NCBI GenBank assembly: GCA_048013815.1
Contig: CM106585.1
Coordinates: forward strand, 682,001 to 746,000
DNA from: Setoptus koraiensis
Taxonomy: Eukaryota > Arthropoda
Direction of reading: 5' to 3'
Length of the DNA stretch: 64,000 nt
Shown here: piece after piece, positions 44,678-58,400 of the stretch
Numbering within the stretch: position 1 is the first letter of the stretch
Layout: the number at the start of each line of letters is the position of its first letter
The notes under the pieces: model-generated
The model's database searches: none
The model's input: the letters and a program-made list of their open reading frames with translations, nothing else
Told to the model about the DNA's origin: nothing
Position numbers and translations under genes: made by a program

Positions 44678-45800
44678 GTCTCAGGTCTTAGGCCATAGGC
44701 GTTGGCGTTTTAGCTTGCTTATCTCTCTTCGATATGCAATTATGTTGTGTTTCTTCTTATTTGGTGATTATAATTATTATGAATAAAATTATTACTGAAA
44801 CTGAATGAATACTTTGATTTGCTGCTTATTCTGTGATTTTGTTTCTTCGAGCAGCTTCTCTGACTTGGGTTGTATTTGTGCCGAACAAACTGAACAATTA
44901 CAATACCGGTGCAAGATGATTTCATAATAGTAGACGCGTCTTCATTTTGGTTGCATTTTTGCCGTTGAGTTCATCAACTAGTATGTTGTTACAACATTGA
45001 TGTGATGGATATATTATTAAATTGAATTCTATTTAAAAGAATAATAATAATAATTATTGCTGCTAATGACACGGCTGCATTTGCTGCAACTGCTCATGCT
45101 GCGGCTGCTGCTGCTGCTTGTGCAATATCATGGTTGTCGAATTTTTCGAATTTGAGGAATCTTCCTTTTCTTGGGTGCCGTGGCGCTGGGGGTATTATAT
45201 CGTCGATATTTTCGTATAACAATATCGAGAATCGAATTTTTTCATTAAACAATATATAGAACAGACACACGGCACGCACGCACACACAAAGAACAGAAAA
45301 ACTTGCACGACGACAACGATATTAATTGAACAACTGAAGGAATTTTTCTCTGATGTATTCTCTCTATTTAGACATATTACTGCTATTAACTATTATATAA
45401 TGATAATTTTTTGCACAATAATAATAATAATGATGATGCTTGTGATAATTATAATAGTGGTAGTAGGAATAATAATAATATTAATAATAATAGGTGACGA
45501 TTATAACGATGGCGCTGGTGTTGCTGTAGAAGAATAATAATTATTCGTGCTGTTGGCCATTGCTCATTTAATGCGTCGCAATCCATTCGACGCAAATTCT
45601 CTACTGTGCGTGTGTTCATTTCTTCAGTTTATAGCTAGCGTGTACACTCACTATACAATATATGTTGGCGCTGTCTCTACTCTGTGCGCGTCACACACAC
45701 ACATGAAATTGCTGCAAATGGTACAGACTGTGCAAACGGGCGCACAGGCCTGCACCATCATGATGATGATAATAGGCAAAATTAAAATCGCACAAGAGCT
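44678..45800. other. Upstream region of the 44677 gene
   Basis: AT-rich with AAT/TAATAA repeats (45405-45540). A Gln-rich minus-strand ORF of about 22 codons (45063-45132) may be a uORF. There is no other coding signal. Confidence 0.4.
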
Positions 45801-45805
45801 GCCAT

Positions 45806-46000
45806 CTAGCTGAGCGCATAATCAACAAAGTTAAATTTAACGACGCGCATGTGGCCCCCTCTCGTGTACAAGTAACTAAACATTCCTGTGAGTATTGCCA
45901 GTTGCACGAACTGAGACCAGGCGGCGCCACTGGCCGTCATCAAACTGACCACCACAGCATATGATGCAACAATAATTGAATAAAAAGAAGACATGAACAA
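45806..46000 (-). CDS. Possible terminal exon of a small membrane protein
   Basis: The minus strand encodes MSSFYSIIVASYAVVVSL, a polar gap, then WSQFVQLAILTGMFSYLY, followed by a short basic tail and a stop. Two hydrophobic, helix-length segments in 64 codons of non-repetitive sequence are more than I expect by chance. A possible acceptor AATAG lies just upstream. No family is recognised, and no preceding exon was found. It may be a chance ORF. Confidence 0.22.
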   Translation of the reverse strand: MFMSSFYSIIVASYAVVVSLMTASGAAWSQFVQLAILTGMFSYLYTRGGHMRVVKFNFVDYALS

Positions 46001-46139
46001 TACTATTGACCGGCTTCTCGGGTGCTCTATAAATGTTTCCGCAGCTACAAAAGTGCTGAGACTTATAATTGACTAGACATATCATGTCAGCAAGTTATAG
46101 GGTCAGCTGACGCAACTGCTATCAATCATTAGTAAACAG

Positions 46140-46925
46140 ACATACAGATCGCCGTCGTCACCATTAATCAGTCAGTCTGGCTAATCGATTAAACAATAGT
46201 GTCAGTGCAATAATGAAATGGAAAACAAAGTCAGTTGCTTTTTGTTGTGCTTTTATTATTAATGCTGCAGTCACAGTTGATGATTGAACGAGTTTAGGTA
46301 GCGACCATGACGAATGAGTACAGCGGCATCACGATGAGCAATCATAGTGTGTGAGCACTCTCTATCAACAATTTTTATACGAGTACTGAAGATCGATTCC
46401 AGCAAGCTAATCAACAGTCCGGCAGTGATCGCCGGAGAGCCTGTGTGGTTGGGCCTGTCGGTGTTGTTGGCTTCTGGCCGATTTACACCATTGCCTGTAG
46501 CGCAGTCGCTGTTATTGCTTATGTTTCTGGTTTTACGCCGTGTCCTCTCCTCAATCACAGTTACTTTGAGTGTGCCCCTTTTCAACATCCTGATTTGTAA
46601 ATTCTTTCGCAAATCGCTACTTGATTTGCCGACATGGAATCAATTGAGCGGTCGGAAGAAGCATCTTCTGAGCGACAAATGTGACAATTCTGGATTGTGG
46701 GCGAATGAGAAAGGTTATTTGCTGTTGTTGCTGGTGGTGGTGTCTTGATACCGTTAACGGTTGCATGTCCAACTATGATGTTCGAGCATTTCGACAATCC
46801 CTCCAACGTTAACTGACAGTGACGCAATGATGGGGTGACTCTTTCCTTGGCAAGATGTCAATGTGTGATCGTTCGCTGTTTGAGCTGGTCTAAATCTGAT
46901 ATTGCTACATATTTTGAATCCGCTA
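46140..46925 (-). pseudogene. Decayed partial tandem copy of the GPCR last exon
   Basis: Clear relative of the functional last exon and its 3' flank at about 47525-49085. On the minus strand it reads CQLTLEGLSKCSNIIVGH, against CQITLEGLSKCSNIIVGH in the intact gene. Both then have NGIK and SHSPTIQNCH. The frame then shifts within the FKNQDIEKGHTQ-like segment. Near 46530 it jumps to the C-terminal GNGVNRPEA-like tail. The intact sequence missing here is about 740 bp (about 47915-48655), which encodes TM6 and TM7. The 3'UTR-like part (46140-46340) also aligns with 47530-47770. With neither helices nor an intact frame, it cannot make a receptor. Confidence 0.85.
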
Positions 46926-47524
46926 CAGGTATGAGGCAGAAGAAAATCGAAGCAAAATATGCAAGAGATACCAAGATGAATATTGGTGGCGAATCATATA
47001 AAATAATAAAGGATTAATAATACTGGAAACAGTGAATGATTTCCTGTTTCGCAAAAGTGCGCACGGCGGCATTTCATTTGTCCACCAATTCCATGCACTA
47101 ATTTAGAGTTGCGATGCCACCTGGTGGTTAGTTCTGGAACTAACTCGCGCCATCATGTCTAGCACAATGCACGATATACCTACCGATATACCGATTTCTT
47201 TTGCTCCAAAACTAACAAACTAGCCCTTAATTAATTAGCGCGATAGTACGGTTTGTAACTTGTACTTGCACACCAGAAATTTCTACATTTAATTGTGTCA
47301 CGAGTCTACGGCGCAACCTATGATGATGAAATCATTGTCAACCGATTACCTTTGAGTCATATTCCTTGAACAAAAAAGTTTGAGCGCTCCCTACCATGGG
47401 GATCCAAAGTTATTTAAGAGAGAGTTAGTCGGTTTTAAAAAAGACCGAGATTGGCGAGATTTATGGTTGATTATGTTGCATGTAATGAGATGACACAAGT
47501 GACATCAGTTTAAATCGGTAAAAC
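46926..47524. other. Spacer between the GPCR exon copies
   Basis: Not alignable by eye to the intact gene. It contains no convincing ORF. A 37-codon open stretch near 47370-47470 has ordinary amino-acid composition but is too short to call. Confidence 0.4.
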
Positions 47525-47838
47525 ATGCGGTCGCCGTCATCAGCAATCAGTCAATAGTCTGGTTGATCTATTAGACAAAAGTGTCAGTGTGTAATGGTGA
47601 ACTGAGATGGAACACAGAGACAGTTGTTGTTGTTGTTTTATTATTGTTTGCGGTGGTCACAGTATTTGTTGATTATTAAATGAACGAGCTAACTAGCGAC
47701 CATGATAAATGATTACATGAGTAACATTAGAATGAGCAATCATTGTGTGGCTATCAACAAGTTATATACTAATAATGATAATTGTTTGCAGCTAGCTTGT
47801 GATGCAGCTGAATGGTTGTTGCACCGCTGTTGTTAGGT

Positions 47839-49453
47839 CTATCGATGTTGTAGGCTTCGGGCGGAGGGCCGACTGACGCCATTGCCTGCTTTGGCATTTG
47901 CTGTTGTTGCACTCTTGCTTTTAGGGCAACGCATCACCACCTCGAGGAAGGTATTTTTGAATTGTGGATTCATCAGACAATACAATGTGAAATTAACAAC
48001 ACTGTTAATTAGCGCAAATAAATCAGTTAAATTGCCCACTCGCATGTAGAAATTCTCAAAAAATTCCTGACCATACAATGCACACAAGGCTGCTAAAATA
48101 CCCGCTGGCAATTCACAAATTATAAACACAGCCATTATCCAAATTAATAATTTCGTTGTTCTGTCATGCAAAGTGGATGCAGACTGGCTAGCACGATTGA
48201 TGCCAGCGCCACCACTTCCGGCCATATTCACGCTGCCTGTGGCAGAGGATGATTTGGCGCCACTCGTGGTGGCCACATTGGTATTGCTTCCATTGCTAGT
48301 AGACGGTCTTGCCAACAATTGGCGCTTCTCCGGTTGCTGTGTCAGTTCGCCTAAACTACATTGACGCGGGCACTTGTTGTTGTTGGTTGATTGGCCAACT
48401 TGATTATTTGACTGATTGTCTATAGTGTTGTTATTGTTCGTGCTGGCGCTGGTGTAAGTGGCCATAATATCACCTGATTTTGACAATTGTTTCGTTAAAA
48501 CTATTGCCGATTGTTGTACCGGATCTTGGTTAATTGTCGCATTTTTAATTGATTCACCAACTTGGTAGCTGCTGTCTACGCTCTTCAACGACACTCTCTG
48601 GTACCGTCTGTTGGCTACTGCTTTCTCGGCCGTTCTCTCCAAATTTTTAGTCGAGCTCGTGTCCACTGCACTGTCGACGCTATCACAGTTACTCTGAGTG
48701 TGGCCCTTTTCAATATCCTGATTTTTAAATTCTTTCGTCAATTGTTGCTGGTGCTTGCAGTCTGCTTGATTTGCCGGAATGGAATCAATTGGGCAACCGG
48801 TGGCAGCCTCTTCAGAGCGACAATGACAATTCTGGATTGTGGGCGAATGGGAATGGTTATTTGCTGTCGTTGTTGCCGGTAGTGCCTTGATACCGTTAAC
48901 GGTTGCATGCCCAACTATGATGTTGGAGCATTTCGACAAGCCTTCCAACGTTATCTGGCAGTGATGCAATGACGGCGACTTTTTCCTAGGCAACATGTCT
49001 GTCGTGTGATCGTCCTCTTGTAGAGCTACGTGGTTCGGCTGTTGCTGATGTGGCTGGTCTAAATCTGAAACTACTACATCTTTTGAATAATTGCTATTGG
49101 TATAAATAATGGTCGGGTCATTGAAACTTTTTTGCACAATTGGTTGCTGTTCTTTGAGCTGCTCTTGTTGCCCTGCTTCGAGATCGTTTGTATAACTGTT
49201 CGTCTTATTGGGTAATAATATATTAGGGCTTTGATCGATTTCTTTGGCTTGCGATCGTGCTGATTTGTTGCCACAACAACTCGTTAGCATGAGCAGTTTT
49301 TTATTGGGCCTGGATTCGCTGTCAACCGGCCTAGACTCATCGATAATCCTAGTTATTCGGCTGCCATTGGCCGTGGTTGATGTGGTAATACCGTTTGCGC
49401 TTGCCATCTGCTTGGCCATTCTCAAGCGAGAGTTCCGGTGGCGACGCAGCGCT
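47839..49453 (-). CDS. Myosuppressin/DMSR-type neuropeptide GPCR, last exon (ICL3, TM6, TM7, tail)
   Basis: Class A GPCR exon. It starts in the third intracellular loop (ALRRHRNSRLRMAKQ) after the first AG following a pyrimidine tract; 49453 or 49451 both fit as first base. A very long loop of about 430 residues follows, rich in Asn/Gln/Thr/Ser. TM6 is TTKLLIWIMAVFIICELPAG, with the CELP kink in place of CWxP. TM7 is DLFALINSVVNFTLYCLMNP, with NFTLY in place of NPxxY, then a tail ending SARSLQHR. RTTK before TM6 and E.P.GIL..L in TM6 are hallmarks of the myosuppressin/DMSR receptor group. The TM2-TM3 exon at 61574-61819 is probably the same gene. A decayed copy lies just downstream. Confidence 0.75.
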
Positions 49454-49459
49454 CTTCAT

Positions 49460-52400
49460 TGCAATTTAAGTATGAATAGTTTACACATGACCAATTATTG
49501 CGAGCATTTTCATGATCAAATGAATGAAGAGAACAAAACATTAGGTTATCTTATTATCTGGATTGTTATTTCGCTTGTGTGATGTTTGTTATCGTGATTG
49601 TGTATTACGTCGCTGAATGCCAATACCTTTGGGTAGATACATTGTATCCATGCGACAAGACGCACAAAGAACTCACCTGATCAATGACGATGTCACAAAG
49701 AACAACAGAACGCAGGGGATCAATTTCGTGAATGTACTAAATATCCAAAAATGGAAATTCATGATGACCTGCGATTCCAAGGCTAGTGAGCTGAAACGAA
49801 CCTAAAAACCAACGGGAGAGAGAGAGAGAGAGAGAGCGGTTAGTCAGTGATGGTGAGACACAAATTGTAGACATCAATTTGAGTGCATTCCTTCGAAAAG
49901 ATTCTGGCCAATCCCGTGCTTCCACTCTATTTTTAGATTTTGTTCCAGAATTCGGCCCGGGCCTCATGACTCTCACAATATGTTATCTGAACACAGCCAG
50001 GCTGACAGTCTGGCTTTCGTTTGGAAAAATAACACCTTTTGCTTTTGTGACCCCGTCGAGCTGATTTGGCCAGACATTTTAGACCTCATTTGAGATGGGT
50101 CATTTGAGCGGTCGACTTTGTTGCGTCATGATTAGGAGCGTGGCATGTACAGAGAACGGCTTAAATTTACCAATTCAGCGCTTGATAAATTTCGCTCGTT
50201 AAACTCTCTCGGGTTTGCATACACTAATGGCATAGGCTAAAAACTGCTGCTCGTCATCTATTATCCAATATTATCCAATCGTATATTCAGACTGTGTGTT
50301 GGTGGAGACATCCCAAATAGGTCAATTTAGTTCCAAGCGATTAGGCTCATTGGGGTCGCTAGTATCTCTATCAATAAAATAAAACAGCTAAAAGTAACCG
50401 AAATCATCTGATGAGCCGTCAAAGAGCAATGAATGATGGCATTTAGTTAATTCGGACCCTCAGTATAGCAGGTTTCATCAACTTTGTATGTGCTATGTTC
50501 GTGTATATTTATTTTATGTATGCCAAGTCATGATATCCAAGAGAGTTATTTTGTTTTTGTTTTATACTAGTACAAAAATGTACGTTTATGGTTATTTCAT
50601 CGAACGTAAGGGGCCCACGAAAGAGCAGCGCTCTATTTTGTGCATTGTCGTTAGCGAAAAACTCTCATTCTTTACCCTCTGTTATTATCAATTTATTGGA
50701 TATTCATCGATCGATATCCCATTCAAGAGCTGTCACCATTTACGGCAAACGTTTCCCTCACAAAAAGTCACTGAGTGTGAGTGCAGAATAATTCCGAGAA
50801 AGAGAGTTTGGCCTCTATTTGCCGACTATAAGTGTCCTCTTTTTATTATTTCGTCCATTTTACTGTCCACTAAACTCTTTTATGCACCACTTGAATGGTG
50901 GCTAAGTGCACCAGCTCAATGGTCATTCGGCTCGAACGAAATGGCAGAATAATGATGTGCCTAACTTTGGAGTTTGTTTAGTCGCCTGAGTGGCCTCGAT
51001 AGTGACCGGCATATTATAGCTGGCTAATCAAATATCAGCCAGTGCCTGAATGATATTTTTGTTTCGCGATATTTTTTGCGACATAAATGATCGTAACATT
51101 CGAGTGAAATTGGCTGGCGTCGCAAGAAATGTTTCACGATCAGATTTGGCAACACGAATACTTGCATAGTTTTCACTTACTGCAAGGCAAAACAAACTAT
51201 GCAAGTTTGATCGTTACAACGGATGAATCGTCATAAATTGCGCCCACAATCGCTGACGCACATTGCAATCAAAGAATATTATCATCATCATCATGACCGC
51301 CCTAACGGCCATTAAATTGTAATTTGCAAACGGTAATGGGTGCCGAATCGCCAGAGCGTGCAACATACAAAATTGCCTGTAGTGGGCCACTCTGAAGGGG
51401 TCACTATGTCATTAGCGAAGGGACAACCTTGAGAGAAAGTCCCGCAAAATACATTTCGGGCCACTTAAAATTTGCATATCTACACACTTGCACATCTGCA
51501 TAGTTGCACATTTCTGTACATTTGCATATTTACCGTTGATGCCACTTTTATTGGTTCGTTCGGTATTCGTTGACTGTTTTGCTTCTACCTGGCTACAGTG
51601 GCGAGGCTCTAATAGAGCATTCGACGAACAGTCTACGAACAAAAAGAAGAAAATTAATATTTATATATAATAATGATGTTGTATCTGGTTGAGGCACAAT
51701 CACATGTTGATGGTTGTGTTACGCCGAGAGGCAAACTTGTGGACAGAGAGCACGATAATCGTTACTATTGATTACGCAACAATGTGATTGCTTAATTGTG
51801 ACTAACCCAAGTCAGGCCAACGCCCTTCAATACGTTGCGAGAATGGGGCTGCATTCCGAGAAATTGCTATGTGACCATTAGTGGCCAAAGACAATTGTTA
51901 GCATCAAGTCGATTGTGCCTAGCAGTGTAAATAAGTGACCTATAAACAGCGCACTGGCCAAGATCATTAGTTTGGACTGTGCATTGTTGTTTATGGTGCT
52001 GATGATGATGTCGATGTAAATCTGAATGGTTGCTCGGCTTGAAACTAGACGATTAAGATATCGCCCCGTGTGTGTGCTTATAACTATATTATGCGTGGCT
52101 AGAGAGGTGAAGAGAAATCGTTTAGGTTTCACGCAGCATTTATTAAGTAGTATTAACAACAACAAATAAACTCGTCTTATATCTCCTCCATTATGCATGG
52201 TTAACCTAGATATGCGATCATCATTGGCTGCACATTTGACGCCATTTTCATCCATTAGTTGTCACAGGCACACAGACACACATAACTAGCTTGCCATGTT
52301 TATTCAACTGTTTTCTCTGCTCACTCACAGTTCATCATTGAACAACAACAACAACAATTGTCTAGTTTTGAATTTGGAAACGTTTTCCAACTCTCTCGTT

Positions 52401-55400
52401 CCACTGCGCAAACACAATTGTCTAGCTAACTCAAAACTGAAAAATCCACAAACGACCCAGAGCAACTTAAAAACAACTTGAAAATAACGCTTCAGATTGG
52501 TGCCCGAGCTGCACAGTCGTTGCTGTCAAGCCATCACTAATATCATAATATGATGGCATAATATGATTTGATTTTTGTTTGCTCGCTCTGTATAGCGACT
52601 TGTGATGCGTATATTAGTAACAATGCGCCAGTCAACAAGGACTGGCCAATTGCTACTAGCAGTAGTTGGCGTCAATCTTTTCATTTCAGTATCTCTCTTG
52701 AAAGTGATACATAAACATTGCAGCTTATCTATGTTAGATTGCTATTTACATATTCGGCATCAACATAAGCGTGAATTTGTTAATGCATAAGTGACACGAT
52801 CAGTTAGATAGGATAACAGCAATGACCAGACAGCAACATGAGTGACAAGTGGCCAAAAAATGAACAATGACCTGCATTTGTACTGTTTATGTGCACCGAG
52901 CAGCTACTGTGATGTAATCGTTCTAATGGTTCAATTGGGGACACTGGTGATCGATTCAAAAGTTTTAGCTGCAATTCTTCCATAGTTTGTTTTTGGTCTA
53001 CATTTAAAGACTGGTTCCACTACCATTTTTGTTGTTTCTTGTAGTTTTTCGGTATGAAACAGGGCACTTCGATGCTGACTGGAACAACGACAAATATTCT
53101 CTGTTGAAAAATATAGCAGATCTTACGATAGAAGAAGGGCAGCAGTAGAAACCTGGTATTTCTGGTACTCACACTAGATATAAACAGTGAAATGCCCATG
53201 ACAATCAATAGCTATTCATAGATCACCTCAGTTCAGTAGAAATGGAGCGTAATGACGCTCTGCTTTTCTAACTAAATTCACCAACTATGTAAACTAATGT
53301 AACTTGAATATGTACAAATATAATCTAGCTTATGTATTAAGCATTTAGTTGCTAATACACTTCCGGTTTCATTCAATCCACTGCCGGTATGCCAGCGACA
53401 AGTGAAGTAGAAGAACCCCAACAACTACCTGCAGGTCGGGCAACATAAGCTGCCTCTATTATCCGTCCTCTTTTTTTTTCTCTATTTGGCTGTCTAGCAC
53501 CCTTCCTTGATGTAGGGCCGACGAATAAATACATGCAGATAGTCGAATAATCCAATTGCCTCATTCTCATTCGATTGTTGACTAGGCCTGACGCTCGGCT
53601 TCCAAATGAGGCAAACAGTCAGCACAAGAAAAGAATTGAACAAAGACAAAGAATGTTAAAGTCAATCTTTCAAAGTCAATTCGATGTTTGCGCCAGTCAC
53701 ATTCGATTAGAAATAATAATAATCCATCTTAATGCATCAGCACTCTCGCCTCGCCCCACTTGGCGCCCCATTCGATTGATCTAATCTTCCTAGCAACACT
53801 TATACCTGCTTATGCGATTTAATTTGATCAGACTCTGGCCCATTCCTATCTAGTCCGGCAATTCAGCGATGAATAACCATATTCCATATTAAATGACGTC
53901 GCTTTGACTTGAGCAAATGATAATGTACGAAGAATTTTATTCCATCAGCACTCACATTGATAATCAAGAACGGCACGATTCGAAGGCCTAACTGGAAACC
54001 GATTAGACTGTTTCCAGTTGTGACATTTGACATTTAGGGTCGCCCTGGCAATCCACAAATTATAACCCAACATAGATATTCATGAATAGAAGGCGATATT
54101 CACTTATAAATACGACATTATAGCATCACGGGTTGGATATTTGCATTATAAATATTCGAACGATGGGGGGTCTCAGGGCAGCAGTGAGCCCTCGGTTCTC
54201 CGAAGATTTTGTGAGATTTGTCTCAATCTGTCATGTTGTCTGGTCACTCACCAAACAACTAGCCATCTTTTCAATATAACTTCTTATTCTGTCCCGTCTA
54301 ACTGGACACCTCAGAGCGAAGACTTGAAATATGGTTATAAATTGTTCATCTGCCAGCAAACAACAAACGGCGTATTGTTGTTTGCCTAAATCATTTGTTC
54401 TGGCCAGTTCTGGCTAGCAAGTTCTGTTCTATTCATTTCGACACTCGACACACAGGTACTCAAGGCAACAACTTTAGCAAATTAACTCTATTGTGTCAGC
54501 CACTCTGAAAGGTTGCAACTGCCTAGAGCGGCGCCCGACTTGGCCCCAACAGATCATCCCATCTCACCTACAATCAGCGTTGAACAAAGCGCCAGAATCA
54601 CCCTAGGGCATGGAGAAGCCCAAAATTCAGCCAGATTTAGTACCTATTTATAACGTCGTCACACAAGCGCAATAGGTGAGGTGCATGGAAACAATTTCCT
54701 CGTTTCTCTTACTTGGCTTCTTTTGCACGTCTATTTGGCAGCGAGATTAACCGGATGGCATGGGCACGCCAGACCTAGTTTGCTCGAATGAAATCAAAGT
54801 AGAGCCCACGTTAGTGGTTTGCGAAAGCTGCTACCACAACAACGTGATCAATCTTGGGCGAAGCCATACGAGCGAGCATGTACTGACATATAAGAGCTAA
54901 CAAGAGAAGATTTTTGCCATTGCGACTAGGCTCGTCATTGTCACCTTGACTGACACATCAGCACCACCAGCATGTTGTGGTGAGCGTAGATGAAAGAATA
55001 AATTTCAAGCCAACTATTCAATTTGCAGTGGTGTCAGGTGAGCAAACTTTCGTCAGTTGACAGTTCGAGCTTTAATGAAACGCCCAGACAATGGATCGTT
55101 TCAAAACAAATTCACAACTGGCTCGAACAAGTGTAATGTAGAAGCCAAAGATATGTTGTTACCCGTTTTATTGCCCCGCTGTCCTGCGCGCTGTTTGGTT
55201 CAGATGAATCGAGTCGAAAAAAAAATCAATTCAAAATGAATCGAGCGACAAATAATTCAACTCGAAATTATTCGAGTGACAAAATTAAATTTTTAGCAGG
55301 AACAGGCCAGGAATGAATAATAAATCATATTTCACCTTAAGAACATTTGACGGCCACGGACTGCATCAGTTCAAGTGCGGGCCACAAATCCAAATCTTGG

Positions 55401-58400
55401 CGTTTTCTTTGTCGCCTAGTTAAAATTGAGTGTCAATGCTCTCTAAGGTCATTTTTTAGCCTTTATCTTTGCCATTGCAAGTAAACTCGATTCAATTAAC
55501 CAATTCGAATTGAGAGTCTTAAGACACCGAACAGCTAAGCGTCGTCACAATGGGGTTTGGGTTTCAATCATCTCAAGTGTTCGATCATTTCGATTGACCA
55601 GGCCCCATTCGATCGATGAATTTTATGAAAAAAATCTACTCAATAAAATAAAATAACTACTACTCACTTTGTATACCATCTCCTTTGCTCCTTGATGGTG
55701 TTCCTTGTTTATTTTAAACGATATATAATTCGGTATACAAAATATGGGCACAGCGGCGCCGACAAACTTTACCGCTCGGTAGGCCAGAGCAACGGTTTCC
55801 CTCTTCCCTTTTATTTGGGGATTCCCCGGGTTGCCACTGTTCGTGTTGGGCGGACATTTTTCGGATGTTTTATTGAGGTTGAGAGGGTCATCAGGATGGG
55901 CGTTTTTCGGGCCCGGGTGATCAATGATTTGGCGAAGTGCGGCGATTTTAGTTGTGAGTTTTTAGTGTGAGGTTGCAACAGAAGCATGGGCCAGGAAAGT
56001 TGAGCCGAATAATACAGAGATATTTGTGTTGATATTAGGTTGGCAAGGCAACGGGGGGGCGAAGAGGAAAAATTGAATTAGTTGAGTGCACTGGGTGAAT
56101 TCATTAATCTTTGGAAATTTTTATTATTATCAAAGACACAGTTAGAAAGCAGCAAAGTGAGCAGTTCACTGTTACTTGGTCATGATGATGATGGTCGGGC
56201 CTCGAATTTATGCTAATCTCAATTTGGTGATATATTGTTGCTCACACAATATATCAGCAAGCACGCACACACATACATAGTGATTGTTGCACCGTGTCGA
56301 AAATTGGAATAATAATCAATCGTCGGTCATCGCTGGCCAACAAAAAGCATCTCCAGACATGCTGCTAGTGAGCCCATGTGGCGCCCGACGACAAAACTGA
56401 CCCCCGCTGGAATGATAAGAGGACCAGTACATTTTCATTGTGTTCACGTACAATTATGTATTACATAACATCTTAGATTATTAAACTACCACCACTAACA
56501 CAATATGAAGTGCGATGCTTGCTACTGTAGATGGAGGCGGTGGTGGTGACAACTAATTTTTTCACTCGCTGTCTTGGATACAAAATTAATCGCCATTCGC
56601 TGGTATGTCGTTCATCTTTAGTTAGTCAATAGTGGATATACGCTAACTTTTGTCCTACAATAAAGCTTGTATGACAAAAACAGCGCAGCAACCCCGACAA
56701 CAACAACAACAACAACCACCACTACCACCACCACCTAAACAACCGTAACTTGATCACTGCATCGCCTGCCGCAAGCGCTCATTAATGATGCTGCTGGCAA
56801 GCTAGCTGGGCACAGACCTTGCACTGACAAGTGAGAAAGTAAGCGGCATGTAAACATAGCAAGCAGACAGCGAAAAAATTGATGTTTGTTTCTGACTGTT
56901 TGCCCAGCGTTATTCACAGTGAGAACAAGGATTAATTAAATCGACCAGCGATTGCTTATTAACTTGCAAAAAGTGTCCTCATCATATACTGCTCATACTT
57001 GATCTCGTGCTAGATTACAATAATTTACAACTGTCCCACAACCAGGAAAAAAGGCGCCAAATGGCCAAGTAGGCTAGACAAACAATTTGCATTTCGTTCA
57101 TACATTGTAGTGTAGTCAATTTATAACAACCATGCGGCAACCACGGTATAGGTAAAGTTAAATCAGCTCTACGTCGGGCGAGCTTGTTTTATAGGCAAGC
57201 TGAGGGACTTAATCAGGTGTTTAGCTGATTATTAGTTTGCTTTTCAGGACGCCCACACACCCTCACTCACTGTCTCGATTAAGGTGAGCTGTCTAAGTAA
57301 TGGCGCCCAGCAATGCCAACAATCAGGTAACACGGAACAACTTCCGGACCGAGGAGATATTCACTGTGTGAATATTTAGTTTTGTGTGTTATGGTGTTGC
57401 ATTGATTCAAACAAATTGAATGTGTGAATTCCTAGAATTCGCGCAAGAGTCAACAAACCTGCATTGAGAATTCAAAGCTACAAATACTCATTAAATACCC
57501 ACTCATTAAATTTATCAAGACGCAAAATCGATTAATCAAAAATAAAAATTATAACTTGGTTTTGAATCTTGCGAAAATTTCCAAGTGTTGAAGTGCCCTA
57601 TATTTCGAATTTGAGACAGATGTATTTTATTACATATTCAAGCCCCAATAGAATACACTCCATATACATACTAAAATACATTTGCAATAAATCCGAAATA
57701 AAAGACTCTACGGGATCTGGACTCTTCAATATAACACACGTGTTTTAGACTCAAACTGTACTCAAACGCGCGCAGAATTTTAGTTCTTCCATGTTGGATA
57801 AAATGGCTATAAGACGCTAGAAGATGGGCGAACCGGACAGAAAATGCCTCACCGTTGTTTTAACTGTACTGGATTCGGCTTCGGTTAAGTTTCGGTTAGC
57901 TCCGAAAGTCAGCGGTCATTTTATGGCTATTTTTATTGAGTTCAGAATAACCACGATTCTAAGATAATCGGTGCTTGCCAGATATTTTGTTGTAGTTGAT
58001 GAGGAGTTAGCTGAACGGGCCATTTTATAGAATGTGTCTCAAATAGAAAGGCCTCATAACAAAGCAGCTAGATTGTAATCTAGTCACTTCTGAATAATTT
58101 CTCCCATGAGATGTCACATCATCTGATCAACTTGCTGACTGAGAGTTGATTATTATCTAACCGTAACAGTGATAAGCGGCGAATTTTTCGAATCCAGTTC
58201 GGTTTCTGTTTTCAGTGAGAAAAAAAAATATTTGGTTCAGTTAGCCGAACTAGAGTGGCAACCAAACCCCCATTGGGAATGCACGCATGGATATGGTAGA
58301 GGGCACTAGTGCAAGGTGTTTGTCGAAATTCGTTTCGCAGTGAATCCATCAACAATCTTATCACTAGGAACAACGAAATTGGCGGTTTAGAATTGAGAAA

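Noticed and set aside
47360-47480. Plus-strand open stretch with charged, ordinary composition (ELVGFKKDRDWRDLW)
   Set aside because: Only about 37 codons with a stop on each side; no family recognised.
50488-50952. 154-codon plus-strand ORF
   Set aside because: Ordinary length for chance in this AT-rich region; no start context, domain or splice sites that I can support.
51878-52255. Minus-strand 125-codon ORF with hydrophobic stretches, considered as the missing GPCR TM4-TM5 exon
   Set aside because: It lacks family motifs, phase-compatible splice sites and the expected TM5 pattern.
53020-53208. Minus-strand ORF with VVVPVSIEVPCFIP, considered as TM4
   Set aside because: The only nearby acceptor gives a stop when joined to the TM2-TM3 exon phase, and the flanks do not resemble the family.
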